Positions 36,459 to 45,270 of a stretch of 64,000 bases of DNA are shown piece after piece (position 1 is the stretch's first letter; the number at the start of each line of letters is the position of its first letter). The notes under the pieces are model-generated. The model ran no database searches, had not been told where the DNA came from, and saw only the letters and a program-made list of their open reading frames with translations. The stretch is from contig NZ_OY781063.1 of NCBI RefSeq assembly GCF_963676285.1, positions 1,426,001 to 1,490,000 of the forward strand. Reading direction: 5' to 3'. Source of the DNA: an uncultured Sphaerochaeta sp. GTDB lineage: Bacteria > Spirochaetota > Spirochaetia > Sphaerochaetales > Sphaerochaetaceae. A program made the position numbers and the translations under genes.

Positions 36459-36935
36459 ATGAACAGAAAAAACCTTGGCCTAGGAGTCTTTAGTATTCTC
36501 TTTGGCATCTTTTTATTTATCATTAGTCTTAGTATTCGAGATTTTGCAGCAGTTGGGGTAGGTGCAAAATTTTTCCCACGAATTGCCAGTCTAGGATTCA
36601 TCATCCTTGGACTAATTTTCATTGCAGAACAAGTCAGAATTCGAATCCTAACGAACGTTCAAAATGATTTAACTGAAAAAACCCAAATCTCATTCACCAT
36701 CAATCCTGCTGTTTTTTCCATGCTGCTATTGGTGGTGTATGTAGCTGCAATCAGCTTCCTGGGATATATCATCTCATCAATCATCTACATCTACTTCCAG
36801 ATATTGATCCTAAACAGAGGGAAAACAATACATCATCTACGCTTTGTCATGATTGCCGTAGTCAGTTCAGCATTATCCTACTTTTTGTTTGTGAGAGTCT
36901 TTGGGGTGATGATTCCTGCAGGATTGCTGGGGTAA
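36459..36935 (+). CDS. tctB: TTT small membrane subunit, TctB type
   Basis: 158 residues with four hydrophobic segments (FSILFGIFLFIISLSI, IASLGFIILGLIFIAEQV, VFSMLLLVVYVAAISFLGYI, and a last one near VVSSALSYFLFVRVFGV). This size and topology are typical of TctB, the poorly conserved small subunit. AAAGGA precedes the ATG, and tctA follows after 15 bases. Confidence 0.85.
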   Translation: MNRKNLGLGVFSILFGIFLFIISLSIRDFAAVGVGAKFFPRIASLGFIILGLIFIAEQVRIRILTNVQNDLTEKTQISFTINPAVFSMLLLVVYVAAISFLGYIISSIIYIYFQILILNRGKTIHHLRFVMIAVVSSALSYFLFVRVFGVMIPAGLLG

Positions 36936-36950
36936 GGAGAATAAATTCAT

Positions 36951-38444
36951 ATGATTATTGAAGGAATTATGTCAGTTTTAGGCCTGCAAACCATTCTCTT
37001 GGTGTTTGGAGGCACTGTACTTGGGATACTCTTTGGTTCTATCCCGGGTATCACCGTAACCATGGGAGTCGCACTTTTTCTGCCAGTTACTTTTAGCATG
37101 ACTCCCGTGAACGGAATATCACTACTGATGGGACTGTATATTGGAGGAACAAGTGGGGGGCTTATCTCAGCAATACTCTTAAGTATTCCAGGGACACCTG
37201 CATCAGTATGTACCTGTTTTGATGGTACTCCGATGGCAAAAAGGGGAGAGGCTGGTAAGGCGCTAGGACTTGGCATTGTATTCTCCTTTCTTGGTGGTAT
37301 CTTCAGTTTGATTGTGCTCTATTTCATCTCGCCTATCCTTGCAAAAGTTGCATTGAATTTCGCTTCCTATGAATATTTTGCGATTGGTATATTTAGTCTT
37401 ACCTTAGTCTCAACCATGTCGGGCAAATCACTTGCAAAAGGGCTTTTTAGCACACTTCTTGGATTCTCCTTTACCTTCATCGGCATGGCCCCCATTACTG
37501 CTTTCCCTAGATTTACCTTTGGGATAAAAGCACTCAATGGAGGAATCAGCTTACTACCAGCCCTCATCGGGCTCTTTGCTGTATCTCAACTATTTGAGGA
37601 AACTGAGGTTGGGAATAAGGTAATTGATAGACCAATAGCTCCCAAGATCAAGGGTTTCGGATTTTCATTAAAAGAATTCTTGGCACAGAAATACAACTTC
37701 TTGAGAAGCGCAGTCCTTGGAACCGGAATTGGCATCTTACCCGGTCTTGGTGGTGCGATCTGCTCAGTGGTTAGTTATGGAATAGCGAAAAAACAATCAA
37801 AAACACCGGAGCTTTTTGGTACTGGCTCTTCAGAAGGACTGGTAGCAAGCGAAACAGCTAACAATGCATCCACAGGAGGAGCGCTGGTACCTTTGATGAC
37901 ACTTGGAATTCCTGGTGACAATACCACAGCAATACTCTTGGCTGGGTTTATGATTCATGGGATAACGCCAGGCCCACTCCTATTCGAAAACAATGGTGTC
38001 TTGGTATATGGGATATTTACAGCACTGATGCTTGCAAATATTTTCATGCTGATCAGTTCATTCGGTGGAATGAGAGTTTTTGTCAAGATTCTCGCAGTTC
38101 CAAAGCATGTGTTGCTTCCAATCGTCCTGACTCTATGTGTATTTGGTTCATATGGGTTGAACAATCGAATGTTCGATGTCTGGACCATGCTTTTCTTCGG
38201 CATCCTTGGGTTCATCATGAAGAAGTTTGAAATCCCAAATACTCCGCTGTTGCTTGGATTTATCCTTGGACCAATAATTGAAACAGAGCTTCGTCGAGGT
38301 TTGATGCGTAGTAAAGGTAGCTTTCTACCCTTTTTCACTGAGCCAATAAGTGGAGTAATCATTACGCTCACCATGCTTATAGTAATCATTTCAGTTATTC
38401 AAACTGTTCGCCAACAAGTCAAAAAACGACAATCTAATATGTAA
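36951..38444 (+). CDS. tctA: TTT large membrane subunit, TctA type
   Basis: 497 residues with about twelve helices. The TctA hallmarks are present: FGSIPGITVTMGVALFLP near the start, SIPGTPASVCTCFDGTPMAK (about 80-100), GILPGLGGAICSVVSYGIAK and ASETANNASTGGALVPLMTL-like GIPGD motifs in the second half. It forms the ion-coupled carboxylate path with TctB. AAGGAG lies upstream. Followed 11 bases later by the transketolase-like gene. Confidence 0.93.
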   Translation: MIIEGIMSVLGLQTILLVFGGTVLGILFGSIPGITVTMGVALFLPVTFSMTPVNGISLLMGLYIGGTSGGLISAILLSIPGTPASVCTCFDGTPMAKRGEAGKALGLGIVFSFLGGIFSLIVLYFISPILAKVALNFASYEYFAIGIFSLTLVSTMSGKSLAKGLFSTLLGFSFTFIGMAPITAFPRFTFGIKALNGGISLLPALIGLFAVSQLFEETEVGNKVIDRPIAPKIKGFGFSLKEFLAQKYNFLRSAVLGTGIGILPGLGGAICSVVSYGIAKKQSKTPELFGTGSSEGLVASETANNASTGGALVPLMTLGIPGDNTTAILLAGFMIHGITPGPLLFENNGVLVYGIFTALMLANIFMLISSFGGMRVFVKILAVPKHVLLPIVLTLCVFGSYGLNNRMFDVWTMLFFGILGFIMKKFEIPNTPLLLGFILGPIIETELRRGLMRSKGSFLPFFTEPISGVIITLTMLIVIISVIQTVRQQVKKRQSNM

Positions 38445-38454
38445 AGGACAAATT

Positions 38455-40791
38455 ATGAAAAAATCAGTTTTACCTAACCCCGAAAGTCTTGCTTACTGGG
38501 AAAAAACAGCTGATCTAGTCGATCAGTTCATCGATATTCCCCTCAACTACCGTCAGAGCGGGCACCCAGGAGGTTCTCGTTCCAAAGTCCACATGCTGCT
38601 CTCCCTGATGCTCAGCGGAGCAATGCGCTGGGACATCAGAGATAGTGACAAACGTTTCTCTGATAAATTTATCCTTGGCTGTGGTCACACCATCCCCTTG
38701 GTCTATGCCACCCTTGCCGTGCTCAATGAAGCACTCAGAATCAAGTATGAGGAGACAAATGATCCCAAGTACCTGGTCAAGGGAGGAAGCGAGAGAACCC
38801 TGCTTTGGGAAGACCTGCTTGGATTCAGGCATCATGGAGGACTCTCAGGACATGCTGAGGCAACAGGAAAGACCTCCTTCCTGCAGACCAACACCGGGCC
38901 ATCGGGGCATGGAACACCTGTCGCAGCGGGAACCGCATTTGCATTGAAGCGAGCCGGAGCAGGAGAAGTACAGGTATTCATCTTTGAGGGAGAGGGTGGA
39001 CTTACCCCTGGAGCAACCCATGAGACGCTCAATACTGCCTGGGGACTGGCCTTGGACAACCTGCACTTCCTGGTTGACTGGAACGACTTTGGCATCGATG
39101 GCCATACCACGAGCAGTGTAGTTCCAGGAACCCCTGAAGACTGGTTTGCCCCCCATGGCTGGAGAGTATGTGGAACCGAACAAGGTTCTGACTTTACCTC
39201 GGTAACCGAGGTTCTCAAAACCCTAATTGCCGCTGATGAACAGCAAAAGCGCCCCTCGATGGCTTGGTTCAAGACCCGTAAAGGAAGAGGCTACGGAAAG
39301 TATGATGCAGCATCCCACGGTGCTCCGCATGCAATAAACAGCCCTGCCTACTGGGAACTGAGAAAGGCTTTCGCCGAAAAGTATGGCGCCAAGTTTATCA
39401 ACATCGATGGCTCCGCTCCATCAGACGAAAAAGCACTGCAAGAGGAATTCCGCTCCAACCTGGAGGCTGTGGTCGCTGTCATGAAGGCAGATACTGAGCT
39501 TATCAGCTACCTAGCCGATCGACTGGTGGAAATCGGCAACTCTGTACCTGAAACACTCTCCACATACCGCTTACAGGACAGGTCCCCCTTTGATGATCCA
39601 CAGTTCTGGGATGCTGAAAGCTATCCAGAAACCCTATGGGCGAAGCCTGGCGAGAATAAAGCGAACAGGGCTGCAATGGGAGCTTGGGGTGCATACATCA
39701 ATGCACTGGGAAGAAAGCAGTACAATCGCCCACTCTTCCTTGCAGCCTCTGCTGACCTCAGTGGTTCGACAAACCTCTCTGGGTTTGGTTCTGACTGGGA
39801 AGACACGAAAGGATATGGTTGGTATGAACGTGTCGGCAGTGATGAGGGAGTCATGGCTCCCACTGAGATTACCGAATTCACCAACGCGGGTATCATGGCA
39901 GCTGTAGCAGGCTTGAACTTAAGCGACTCCCCCAAAACCTCATTTGATGGGTTCTACGGGGCTGTTTCTACCTATGCCTCCTTCTCTTACCTGAAATATG
40001 GTCCGATGCGTCTGTTCAGCCAGTACGCACAGGACAGTGATGTAAAGGTTGGAAAGGTGCTTTGGGTAGGTGCCCACTCGGGTCCTGAGACTGCCGATGA
40101 CAGCAGGACTCACTTCGGAATCTTCTCGGTAGGAGTACATCAACTGTTCCCAAAGAACCATATGATCACACTCCACCCGTGGGATTACAATGAGGTTCCC
40201 GTCCTCCTGGCTGAAGCATTCAAGAGTGACATCCCCATTATCTCACTGTTTGTCACCCGCCCGGCATACCCCATCCCTGATCGTGAGAAACTCGGCATAC
40301 CCTCTCACTTTGCAGCAGCAAAGGGAGCATACATCCTCAGGGATTATGAGGAGGGGAAAGAGAGAGGAGGAACCTTGTATGTACAGGGGACCAGCGCTGT
40401 ACACAGCATTCTCTCTCTCCTGCCTGTCCTGAAGGAGAAGCAGCTGAATGTGAAGATTGTCTGTGTAACAAGCACTGAGTTGTTTGCAATGCAAGACTCA
40501 GCCTATCGTGATACAATCATATCTCCTGCAGATCGTGTGGATTCCACCTTCATCACTACCCAGGCAAAACGGACCATGGCGGACTGGGTCTTCAATTCAC
40601 TGAGTGAACAATACTCACTCTCGAGTGACCATGATGACCGCTGGAGAAGTGGTGGAAACCTGGATGAAGTGCTTGATGAAGCACACCTGAGTCCAGAGTG
40701 GGTCCTCAAGTATGTTGAGCGCTTCGCCTCAGAAAGATCGGAAAGGATGTCGCAACTCACAAATCAGCTCAACCAGGCGTTGGGAAAATAA
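38455..40791 (+). CDS. Transketolase-family TPP enzyme, single chain
   Basis: 778 residues, longer than the usual 660. Motifs: SGHPGGSRSKVHMLLSL near the start, SGHGTPVAAGTAFALKRAG, the TPP/metal site EGEGGLTPGATHETLN with LDNLHFLVDWNDFGIDG, and in the middle domain GSDEGVMAPTEITEF and DGFYGAVSTYASFSYLK. The C-terminal transketolase domain follows. The TPP site carries GEG where most have GDG. The position after a carboxylate importer and before an HpcH/HpaI aldolase points to an unusual pathway on a sugar acid, not the pentose phosphate route. The substrate is unknown. Confidence 0.75.
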   Translation: MKKSVLPNPESLAYWEKTADLVDQFIDIPLNYRQSGHPGGSRSKVHMLLSLMLSGAMRWDIRDSDKRFSDKFILGCGHTIPLVYATLAVLNEALRIKYEETNDPKYLVKGGSERTLLWEDLLGFRHHGGLSGHAEATGKTSFLQTNTGPSGHGTPVAAGTAFALKRAGAGEVQVFIFEGEGGLTPGATHETLNTAWGLALDNLHFLVDWNDFGIDGHTTSSVVPGTPEDWFAPHGWRVCGTEQGSDFTSVTEVLKTLIAADEQQKRPSMAWFKTRKGRGYGKYDAASHGAPHAINSPAYWELRKAFAEKYGAKFINIDGSAPSDEKALQEEFRSNLEAVVAVMKADTELISYLADRLVEIGNSVPETLSTYRLQDRSPFDDPQFWDAESYPETLWAKPGENKANRAAMGAWGAYINALGRKQYNRPLFLAASADLSGSTNLSGFGSDWEDTKGYGWYERVGSDEGVMAPTEITEFTNAGIMAAVAGLNLSDSPKTSFDGFYGAVSTYASFSYLKYGPMRLFSQYAQDSDVKVGKVLWVGAHSGPETADDSRTHFGIFSVGVHQLFPKNHMITLHPWDYNEVPVLLAEAFKSDIPIISLFVTRPAYPIPDREKLGIPSHFAAAKGAYILRDYEEGKERGGTLYVQGTSAVHSILSLLPVLKEKQLNVKIVCVTSTELFAMQDSAYRDTIISPADRVDSTFITTQAKRTMADWVFNSLSEQYSLSSDHDDRWRSGGNLDEVLDEAHLSPEWVLKYVERFASERSERMSQLTNQLNQALGK

Positions 40792-40803
40792 TAAGGATTT
40801 AAT

Positions 40804-41559
40804 ATGGCTGTAAAAGAATTACGGAATGGAGAAGCAGTAGTAGGTACCATGATTCGCATGGTTCGCAACCCTGGGATTGTCTTGCTGGCAGCAAATGCCG
40901 GTCTCGATTTCATCATGTTCGATATGGAACATGGCGCTTTCAATTTTGAGACCATTGCAGACGCTGCATCAATGGCAAGGACCCGGGGTATAGATTGCTT
41001 CGTACGAGTTCCTGAACTTTCGAAGGGAAATGTTTCAAGATGCTTGGACTGTGGTGTTACCGGCATCATGGTACCCATGGTCAGGAATGGAGAAGAAGCA
41101 CAGAAGCTTGCCAATTGGGCAAAGTTTGCTCCCATAGGAGAGAGAGGACTGGGAGGCAATGGAGCTCATACTGGGTATCTGGATGCTTCCAAGGATCCTC
41201 TCGCCTTCATGGAAGAGGAAAATAAGAAAATTCTGACTATTGCACAGATCGAATTGAAGGAAGCAATCGAACATATCGACGAAATTGCTGCAGTAGAGGG
41301 TATCGATGCACTCTTGATCGGACCGGCTGACCTTTCCAACTCCTACGGCATTAGCGGACAATTCAACCACCCAATCATGGATGAAGCAATCCAGAAGGTT
41401 GCTGATGCGGCAAAGAAGCATGGCAAGGTATTCGGCTTCCATGCTGGAGAGGCCCTTACCAGAAAATGGATTCCTTCAGGCTTGAGACTCAGGATGAGCA
41501 ATATGGATATCAACCTATTGGCAAATGCCATGAAAGAGATCAACTCACTGAGAGATTAG
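40804..41559 (+). CDS. HpcH/HpaI-family aldolase (GarL/RhmA-like)
   Basis: 251 residues, the length of class II pyruvate aldolases. FDMEHGAFNFE carries the catalytic histidine, FVRVPE the arginine that holds pyruvate, AQIELKEAIEHI the metal glutamate and IGPADLSNSYG the metal aspartate. The family cleaves 2-keto-3-deoxy acids to pyruvate plus an aldehyde, for example 5-keto-4-deoxyglucarate (GarL) or 2-keto-3-deoxyrhamnonate (RhmA). It follows the transketolase-like gene by 12 bases and ends the operon before a terminator. Confidence 0.87.
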   Translation: MAVKELRNGEAVVGTMIRMVRNPGIVLLAANAGLDFIMFDMEHGAFNFETIADAASMARTRGIDCFVRVPELSKGNVSRCLDCGVTGIMVPMVRNGEEAQKLANWAKFAPIGERGLGGNGAHTGYLDASKDPLAFMEEENKKILTIAQIELKEAIEHIDEIAAVEGIDALLIGPADLSNSYGISGQFNHPIMDEAIQKVADAAKKHGKVFGFHAGEALTRKWIPSGLRLRMSNMDINLLANAMKEINSLRD

Positions 41560-41580
41560 TTCAAGACTCTAGCTCACAGA

Positions 41581-41614
41581 GAAAGCTGCTTTGCTTCCAT
41601 GCAAGGCAGCTTTC
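41581..41614 (+). terminator. Terminator of the first TTT/transketolase/aldolase operon
   Basis: A 14-base stem GAAAGCTGCTTTGC / GCAAGGCAGCTTTC with one G-U pair and loop TTCCAT, followed by TTATTAGT. Placed 21 bases after the aldolase stop. Confidence 0.75.
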
Positions 41615-41685
41615 TTATTAGTCTGTCTCGAAACTTACTAATTCATGAAATGACTCTTTCATATTGATAGTGTTGAAAGACAGAA

Positions 41686-41705
41686 GGTCGCCCAACTGGA
41701 CGACC
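41686..41705 (-). terminator. Terminator of the nine-gene minus-strand operon
   Basis: On the minus strand GGTCGTCCA pairs with TGGGCGACC (one G-U pair), followed by TTCTGTCTTTC, 26 bases beyond the stop of the DapA-like gene. Confidence 0.6.
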
Positions 41706-41731
41706 CCCTGCAATACACAATTACGTTCGTT

Positions 41732-42637
41732 TTATTCCACGACGTCGAAACCACCATCGATGAGGCTCTGACGGAGGTTCTCCATCTGGGCGGCCGGGCT
41801 TGGCATTGTGGGAAGGTAGGGCCTGCCCACCTTCGTCCCCACCAGGTTCGCCAGGTCCTTCGTTGCAACCGGGAAGCTCGACTTGTCGGTCGCCAGGCGG
41901 ATCGGGTTCAGCCTCAGCTGCGCCTCCAGCGATCCCTTGATGTCCCCAGCCACGTACTTCTCGTAAATCGAGCACACCAACTCCGGCAGGTAGTTCGCCG
42001 TCGAGCACACCGCCCCCACAGCACCGACCCCCAGGCCCGAGTAGATCAGCGTGTCCTTCCCGCTCAGCACCTTGAAGGAGATGTCGGCGTTGCGCCTCAC
42101 GAACTCCATCGTCTGCGTCAGGTCCCCGCTCGAGTCCTTCATCCCCACCAGGTTGGGGATGCTGTGCGCCAGCTCCTCTACCAGGTCCTGGCTCATCGCG
42201 TACCCGCACCGCCCGGGGTTGTTGTACAGCAGCACAGGCACCTCGCTCACTGCGGCGGCTATGGTGCGGAAGTGCTGCTTCAGCTCCTCCTCCGTCGGCT
42301 TCAGGAACATCGGCTGCAGGATCGACACGCTCCTCGCCCCTAGGCGCACACCCATCCTCGCCAGGCGCACGCACTTGCTCGTGCGTATCGCCCCAACACC
42401 CATGTAGACCGGCACCCGCCCTGCACACTGCTCCACCATGATACCCAGGGCCTCTTCCATCTCGGCCTCTTCCATCATGTAGAACTCGCCGTTCGACCCG
42501 AAGGCAAGGATACCGGAGCACCCTCCCTCGATGACAAAGTCCACCACCTTCCTCAGCGACGCCTCGTCCACCTTCTCGTCTTCCGTGATCGGGGTCACGA
42601 TCGGGGGTATGATCCCCTTGATGAAACTCGTATCCAT
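41732..42637 (-). CDS. DapA/DHDPS-superfamily lyase (possible keto-deoxy acid dehydratase or aldolase)
   Basis: 301 residues from the ATG at 42637, with AAAGGAGA upstream. A DapA-type barrel: GSNGE at 48-52 in place of GTTGE, tyrosine at about 138 in LLYNNPGRCGY, and the Schiff-base lysine at about 167 in GMKDSSGD. Family members include 5-keto-4-deoxyglucarate dehydratase, KDG aldolase and N-acetylneuraminate lyase. The neighbouring GarR favours a hexarate role. Base composition and third-codon GC are clearly higher than in the genes on either side, shared only with garR. Confidence 0.82.
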   Translation of the reverse strand: MDTSFIKGIIPPIVTPITEDEKVDEASLRKVVDFVIEGGCSGILAFGSNGEFYMMEEAEMEEALGIMVEQCAGRVPVYMGVGAIRTSKCVRLARMGVRLGARSVSILQPMFLKPTEEELKQHFRTIAAAVSEVPVLLYNNPGRCGYAMSQDLVEELAHSIPNLVGMKDSSGDLTQTMEFVRRNADISFKVLSGKDTLIYSGLGVGAVGAVCSTANYLPELVCSIYEKYVAGDIKGSLEAQLRLNPIRLATDKSSFPVATKDLANLVGTKVGRPYLPTMPSPAAQMENLRQSLIDGGFDVVE

Positions 42638-42651
42638 GCCTCTCTCCTTTC

Positions 42652-43536
42652 TCACTCGCCGATCTTCGTCCCGCTCACCTTCGCGTAATAGCGGGCCAGC
42701 GCACTGTGGTCGTCGCCCCCGAACCCGTCGGCGTGCAGCGTTTCCATCATCTCCCTCACATATGCGGTCAGGGGCAGGGGCGATCCCACCCCGTGGCCCG
42801 TGTCCATCGCATTGGCCAGGTCCTTGATGTGCAGGTCGATCTTGAAACCGGGTTTGAAGTTGGAGTCCATCATCATCGGTGCCTTCGCGTTCATCACCGT
42901 GGAACCGGCAAGGCCCCCCTTGATCGCGTCGAACACCAGGTGCGGGTCAACCCCCGCCTTCTTCACCAGCGTGAACGCCTCACTGACCGCCGCTATGTTC
43001 AGGGCAACGATGATCTGGTTCGCAAGCTTGGTCGTGTTCCCGGCCCCGATCGGCCCGCAGTGCACCGCACTGGCCCCCATGACCAGCAGGATGTCCTTCA
43101 GCTCCTCGAACAGCTCCTTCTCCCCCCCGACCATGATCGCAAGGGTACCGTCGATCGCCTTCGGCTCCCCGCCGGATACCGGGGCGTCGAGCATCCTCAC
43201 GCCCTTCCCGGCGCAGGCCTTCTCCACCTCCTGGCTGGCAAGTGGGGCGATCGAGCTCATGTCCACCAGCTTCAGGCCGGCTTTCGCCCCCTCAAGCACT
43301 CCCTTCTCTCCCAGCACCACGCTCTTCACGTGCGGGCTGTTGGGAAGCATGGTGATCACCAGCGGTACCTGGGCAGCCACATCAGCTGCCGAGGTCCCGG
43401 CCACAGCTCCCGCTGCAACAACCTCTTCCACACTTGCCTTGTTCAGGTCGAAACACACCACCTCATGCCCTGCCTTCAGCAGGTTCTTGGCCATGGGCTT
43501 ACCCATGATCCCCAGTCCGATAAATCCAATCTTCAT
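42652..43536 (-). CDS. garR: Tartronate semialdehyde reductase (GarR; beta-hydroxyacid dehydrogenase family)
   Basis: 294 residues from the ATG at 43536, chosen because GGAG lies upstream. The Rossmann motif IGFIGLGIMGKPMAKNL, substrate motif DAPVSGGEPKAIDGTLAIMV and catalytic lysine at about 170 in GPIGAGNTTKLANQ are all present, and the C-terminal half reads KDLANAMDTGHGVGSPLPLT. GarR reduces tartronate semialdehyde to glycerate with NAD(P)H; 3-hydroxyisobutyrate dehydrogenase is the near alternative. The context of hexarate genes supports GarR. GC-rich like the DapA-like gene 14 bases downstream. Confidence 0.85.
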   Translation of the reverse strand: MKIGFIGLGIMGKPMAKNLLKAGHEVVCFDLNKASVEEVVAAGAVAGTSAADVAAQVPLVITMLPNSPHVKSVVLGEKGVLEGAKAGLKLVDMSSIAPLASQEVEKACAGKGVRMLDAPVSGGEPKAIDGTLAIMVGGEKELFEELKDILLVMGASAVHCGPIGAGNTTKLANQIIVALNIAAVSEAFTLVKKAGVDPHLVFDAIKGGLAGSTVMNAKAPMMMDSNFKPGFKIDLHIKDLANAMDTGHGVGSPLPLTAYVREMMETLHADGFGGDDHSALARYYAKVSGTKIGE

Positions 43537-43564
43537 TGTAGTATTCTCCAATTAAGCATATTTA

Positions 43565-44272
43565 TTATGCATTTCTCAGCGCAGCCATCTCTTTTCTCCA
43601 GACCTTCAACTGCGCAATTTCCAACTCCCCATCCTTCACGTTCTTACAACCATCAAGTACAGGGCCCTCAGCACGTTGCATCTGTCTGCATGCATCTGCA
43701 AGCTGGTCAGCTATCTCTCCAGGGATCACAATTGCTCCATGCTTGTCTGCATGAATCAGATCACCTGGGTTTACCAATAATCCACCCACTTCTACAGGGG
43801 TACCTGTCATCTCCATATGGATATATCCATGGGAGACCAGAACACAGGAAGCATGGTAGGTGAAACCAAGTTCATAGGCTTCATCCAAGTCCCGCACCCC
43901 GCCATTAGTCACAACTGCCATACATCCAAGCGCCTTATGAACCGTAGTCTGTACCTCTCCCCAGAAAGAGCCAACCGGCTCCTCATCAATATCCTGGATA
44001 ACAGAGATAGGGACTGAGGGACAGTCGAGAATAGACTGATAATACTGGTATAGTGTCTCTTCATTCTCCTTGGTCCCAGGATACCGTGCACTGATCTTGG
44101 CAGTACAGGCATATCCTACCACCGGCTTCCTGTCAGGGTAGATGGCTTTGATCTTGGGGGATGTGAACCCTTCAATTTTACTTCTTAGCTTGAATTTCTC
44201 TATTGCATTACTGACTGTCGGAGTGTCAAACTGCCTTAGTTCCTCAATCTGTTCCTTTGATAAATAATTCAT
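43565..44272 (-). CDS. RraA-like protein (HMG/CHA aldolase or oxaloacetate decarboxylase family)
   Basis: 235 residues from the ATG at 44272, which overlaps the stop of the dehydrogenase gene (ATGA). It has the RraA fold pattern: FDTPTVSNAIEKF, SFWGEVQTTVHKALG, VTNGGVRDLDE with the arginine-aspartate pair used by the aldolases, and GGLLVNPGDLIHADKHGAIVIP. In catabolic operons such proteins usually act as metal-dependent 4-hydroxy-2-oxo acid aldolases or decarboxylases, not as RNase E regulators. Base composition is ordinary. Confidence 0.82.
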   Translation of the reverse strand: MNYLSKEQIEELRQFDTPTVSNAIEKFKLRSKIEGFTSPKIKAIYPDRKPVVGYACTAKISARYPGTKENEETLYQYYQSILDCPSVPISVIQDIDEEPVGSFWGEVQTTVHKALGCMAVVTNGGVRDLDEAYELGFTYHASCVLVSHGYIHMEMTGTPVEVGGLLVNPGDLIHADKHGAIVIPGEIADQLADACRQMQRAEGPVLDGCKNVKDGELEIAQLKVWRKEMAALRNA

Positions 44273-45252
44273 GCATCCTCCCTTTTTCTGCGAGGATGTT
44301 CCGGCCTGTTCACCGGCCATGTAGGAACTCTCCCCGACAACACTTCATCAATGCCCTGTGCCGCATGGAGCGACATACGGATCCTGCACTCTGCTGTCAT
44401 TGCAGCATTGTGGGGAGTCAACAAGACATTCTCCATAGCCAACAATGGATTATCCTTGCTTGGCGGTTCTTTCTCAAATACATCAAGACCAGCTCCAGCA
44501 ATCAAACCCTCTCTCAGTGCCTCAACCAGGTCGGATTCCACTACCAGCTCACCTCGAGCAAGGTTCATGAAGAATGCACTCGGTTTCATCAAGGAGAATT
44601 GCTCCCTGGTAATCGAATGATTGTTCCCTCCACCTGCAGGATAATGGGCTGAGACAAAATCACCAACCTTGAACGCTTCATTGAACGAACCTAGTTGCGT
44701 AACGTAGGAAGGAAAAGGAAGATGTGCCTGGTTGGTATCGTAGGCAACAATCTTCATCCCGAGCCCATAGTAGGCTTTCTGTGCAACAAGCTTCCCAATC
44801 TTTCCCAGCCCGAGGAGCGCGAGGGTCTTCCCCTCAAGCTCCATAGAGATAACACGGTCACGAAAATCATAGTCAGCTGCATGGGCAGCCTCATTGCTCC
44901 CCACCAGGTTCCGGCCCAAGGCAATGATAAAGCCAAGAGTCATCTCAGCTACTGTAAGGGAGTTGGAGATAGCACCATTGGTGACCCAGATACCCAACTC
45001 TTCGGCCCTCTTCAGGTCAACCTTGTCTACCCCAACCCCATGACGGGCAAGCACTTTCACCCGCTTTGCTGCCTCTAGGACATCAGCATCGTAGGCTTCA
45101 TTGCGAAAGAGAACAGCATCAACATCCTTGATATCTGCTAGCAAGGAAGCCTTATCGGTTCCTCTTCCCATGCGAATGGAATAACCACGTTCGATGAGGA
45201 AATCCTTGCCCTCTTCAGCAACATCCTGGGGGATCAGTACCACGGGTTTCAT
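44269..45252 (-). CDS. D-isomer 2-hydroxyacid dehydrogenase
   Basis: 327 residues. The NAD site reads LALLGLGKIGKLVAQKAYYG. The catalytic triad is at arginine in MNLARGELV, glutamate in GLDVFEKEPP and histidine in LLTPHNAAMT. It resembles phosphoglycerate and glyoxylate/hydroxypyruvate reductases. In this operon it may handle hydroxypyruvate or tartronate semialdehyde-type intermediates. Overlaps the RraA-like gene by four bases and follows the transaldolase-like gene by 18. Confidence 0.88.
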   Translation of the reverse strand: MKPVVLIPQDVAEEGKDFLIERGYSIRMGRGTDKASLLADIKDVDAVLFRNEAYDADVLEAAKRVKVLARHGVGVDKVDLKRAEELGIWVTNGAISNSLTVAEMTLGFIIALGRNLVGSNEAAHAADYDFRDRVISMELEGKTLALLGLGKIGKLVAQKAYYGLGMKIVAYDTNQAHLPFPSYVTQLGSFNEAFKVGDFVSAHYPAGGGNNHSITREQFSLMKPSAFFMNLARGELVVESDLVEALREGLIAGAGLDVFEKEPPSKDNPLLAMENVLLTPHNAAMTAECRIRMSLHAAQGIDEVLSGRVPTWPVNRPEHPRRKREDA

Positions 45253-45270
45253 TAGCGCTCCTTAATTTTG

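Noticed and set aside
41721..43863. Long open frames on both strands opposite the DapA-like and garR genes (up to 385 codons)
   Set aside because: They are by-products of the GC-rich composition: few stop codons arise. Only the minus-strand frames show family motifs and ribosome sites.
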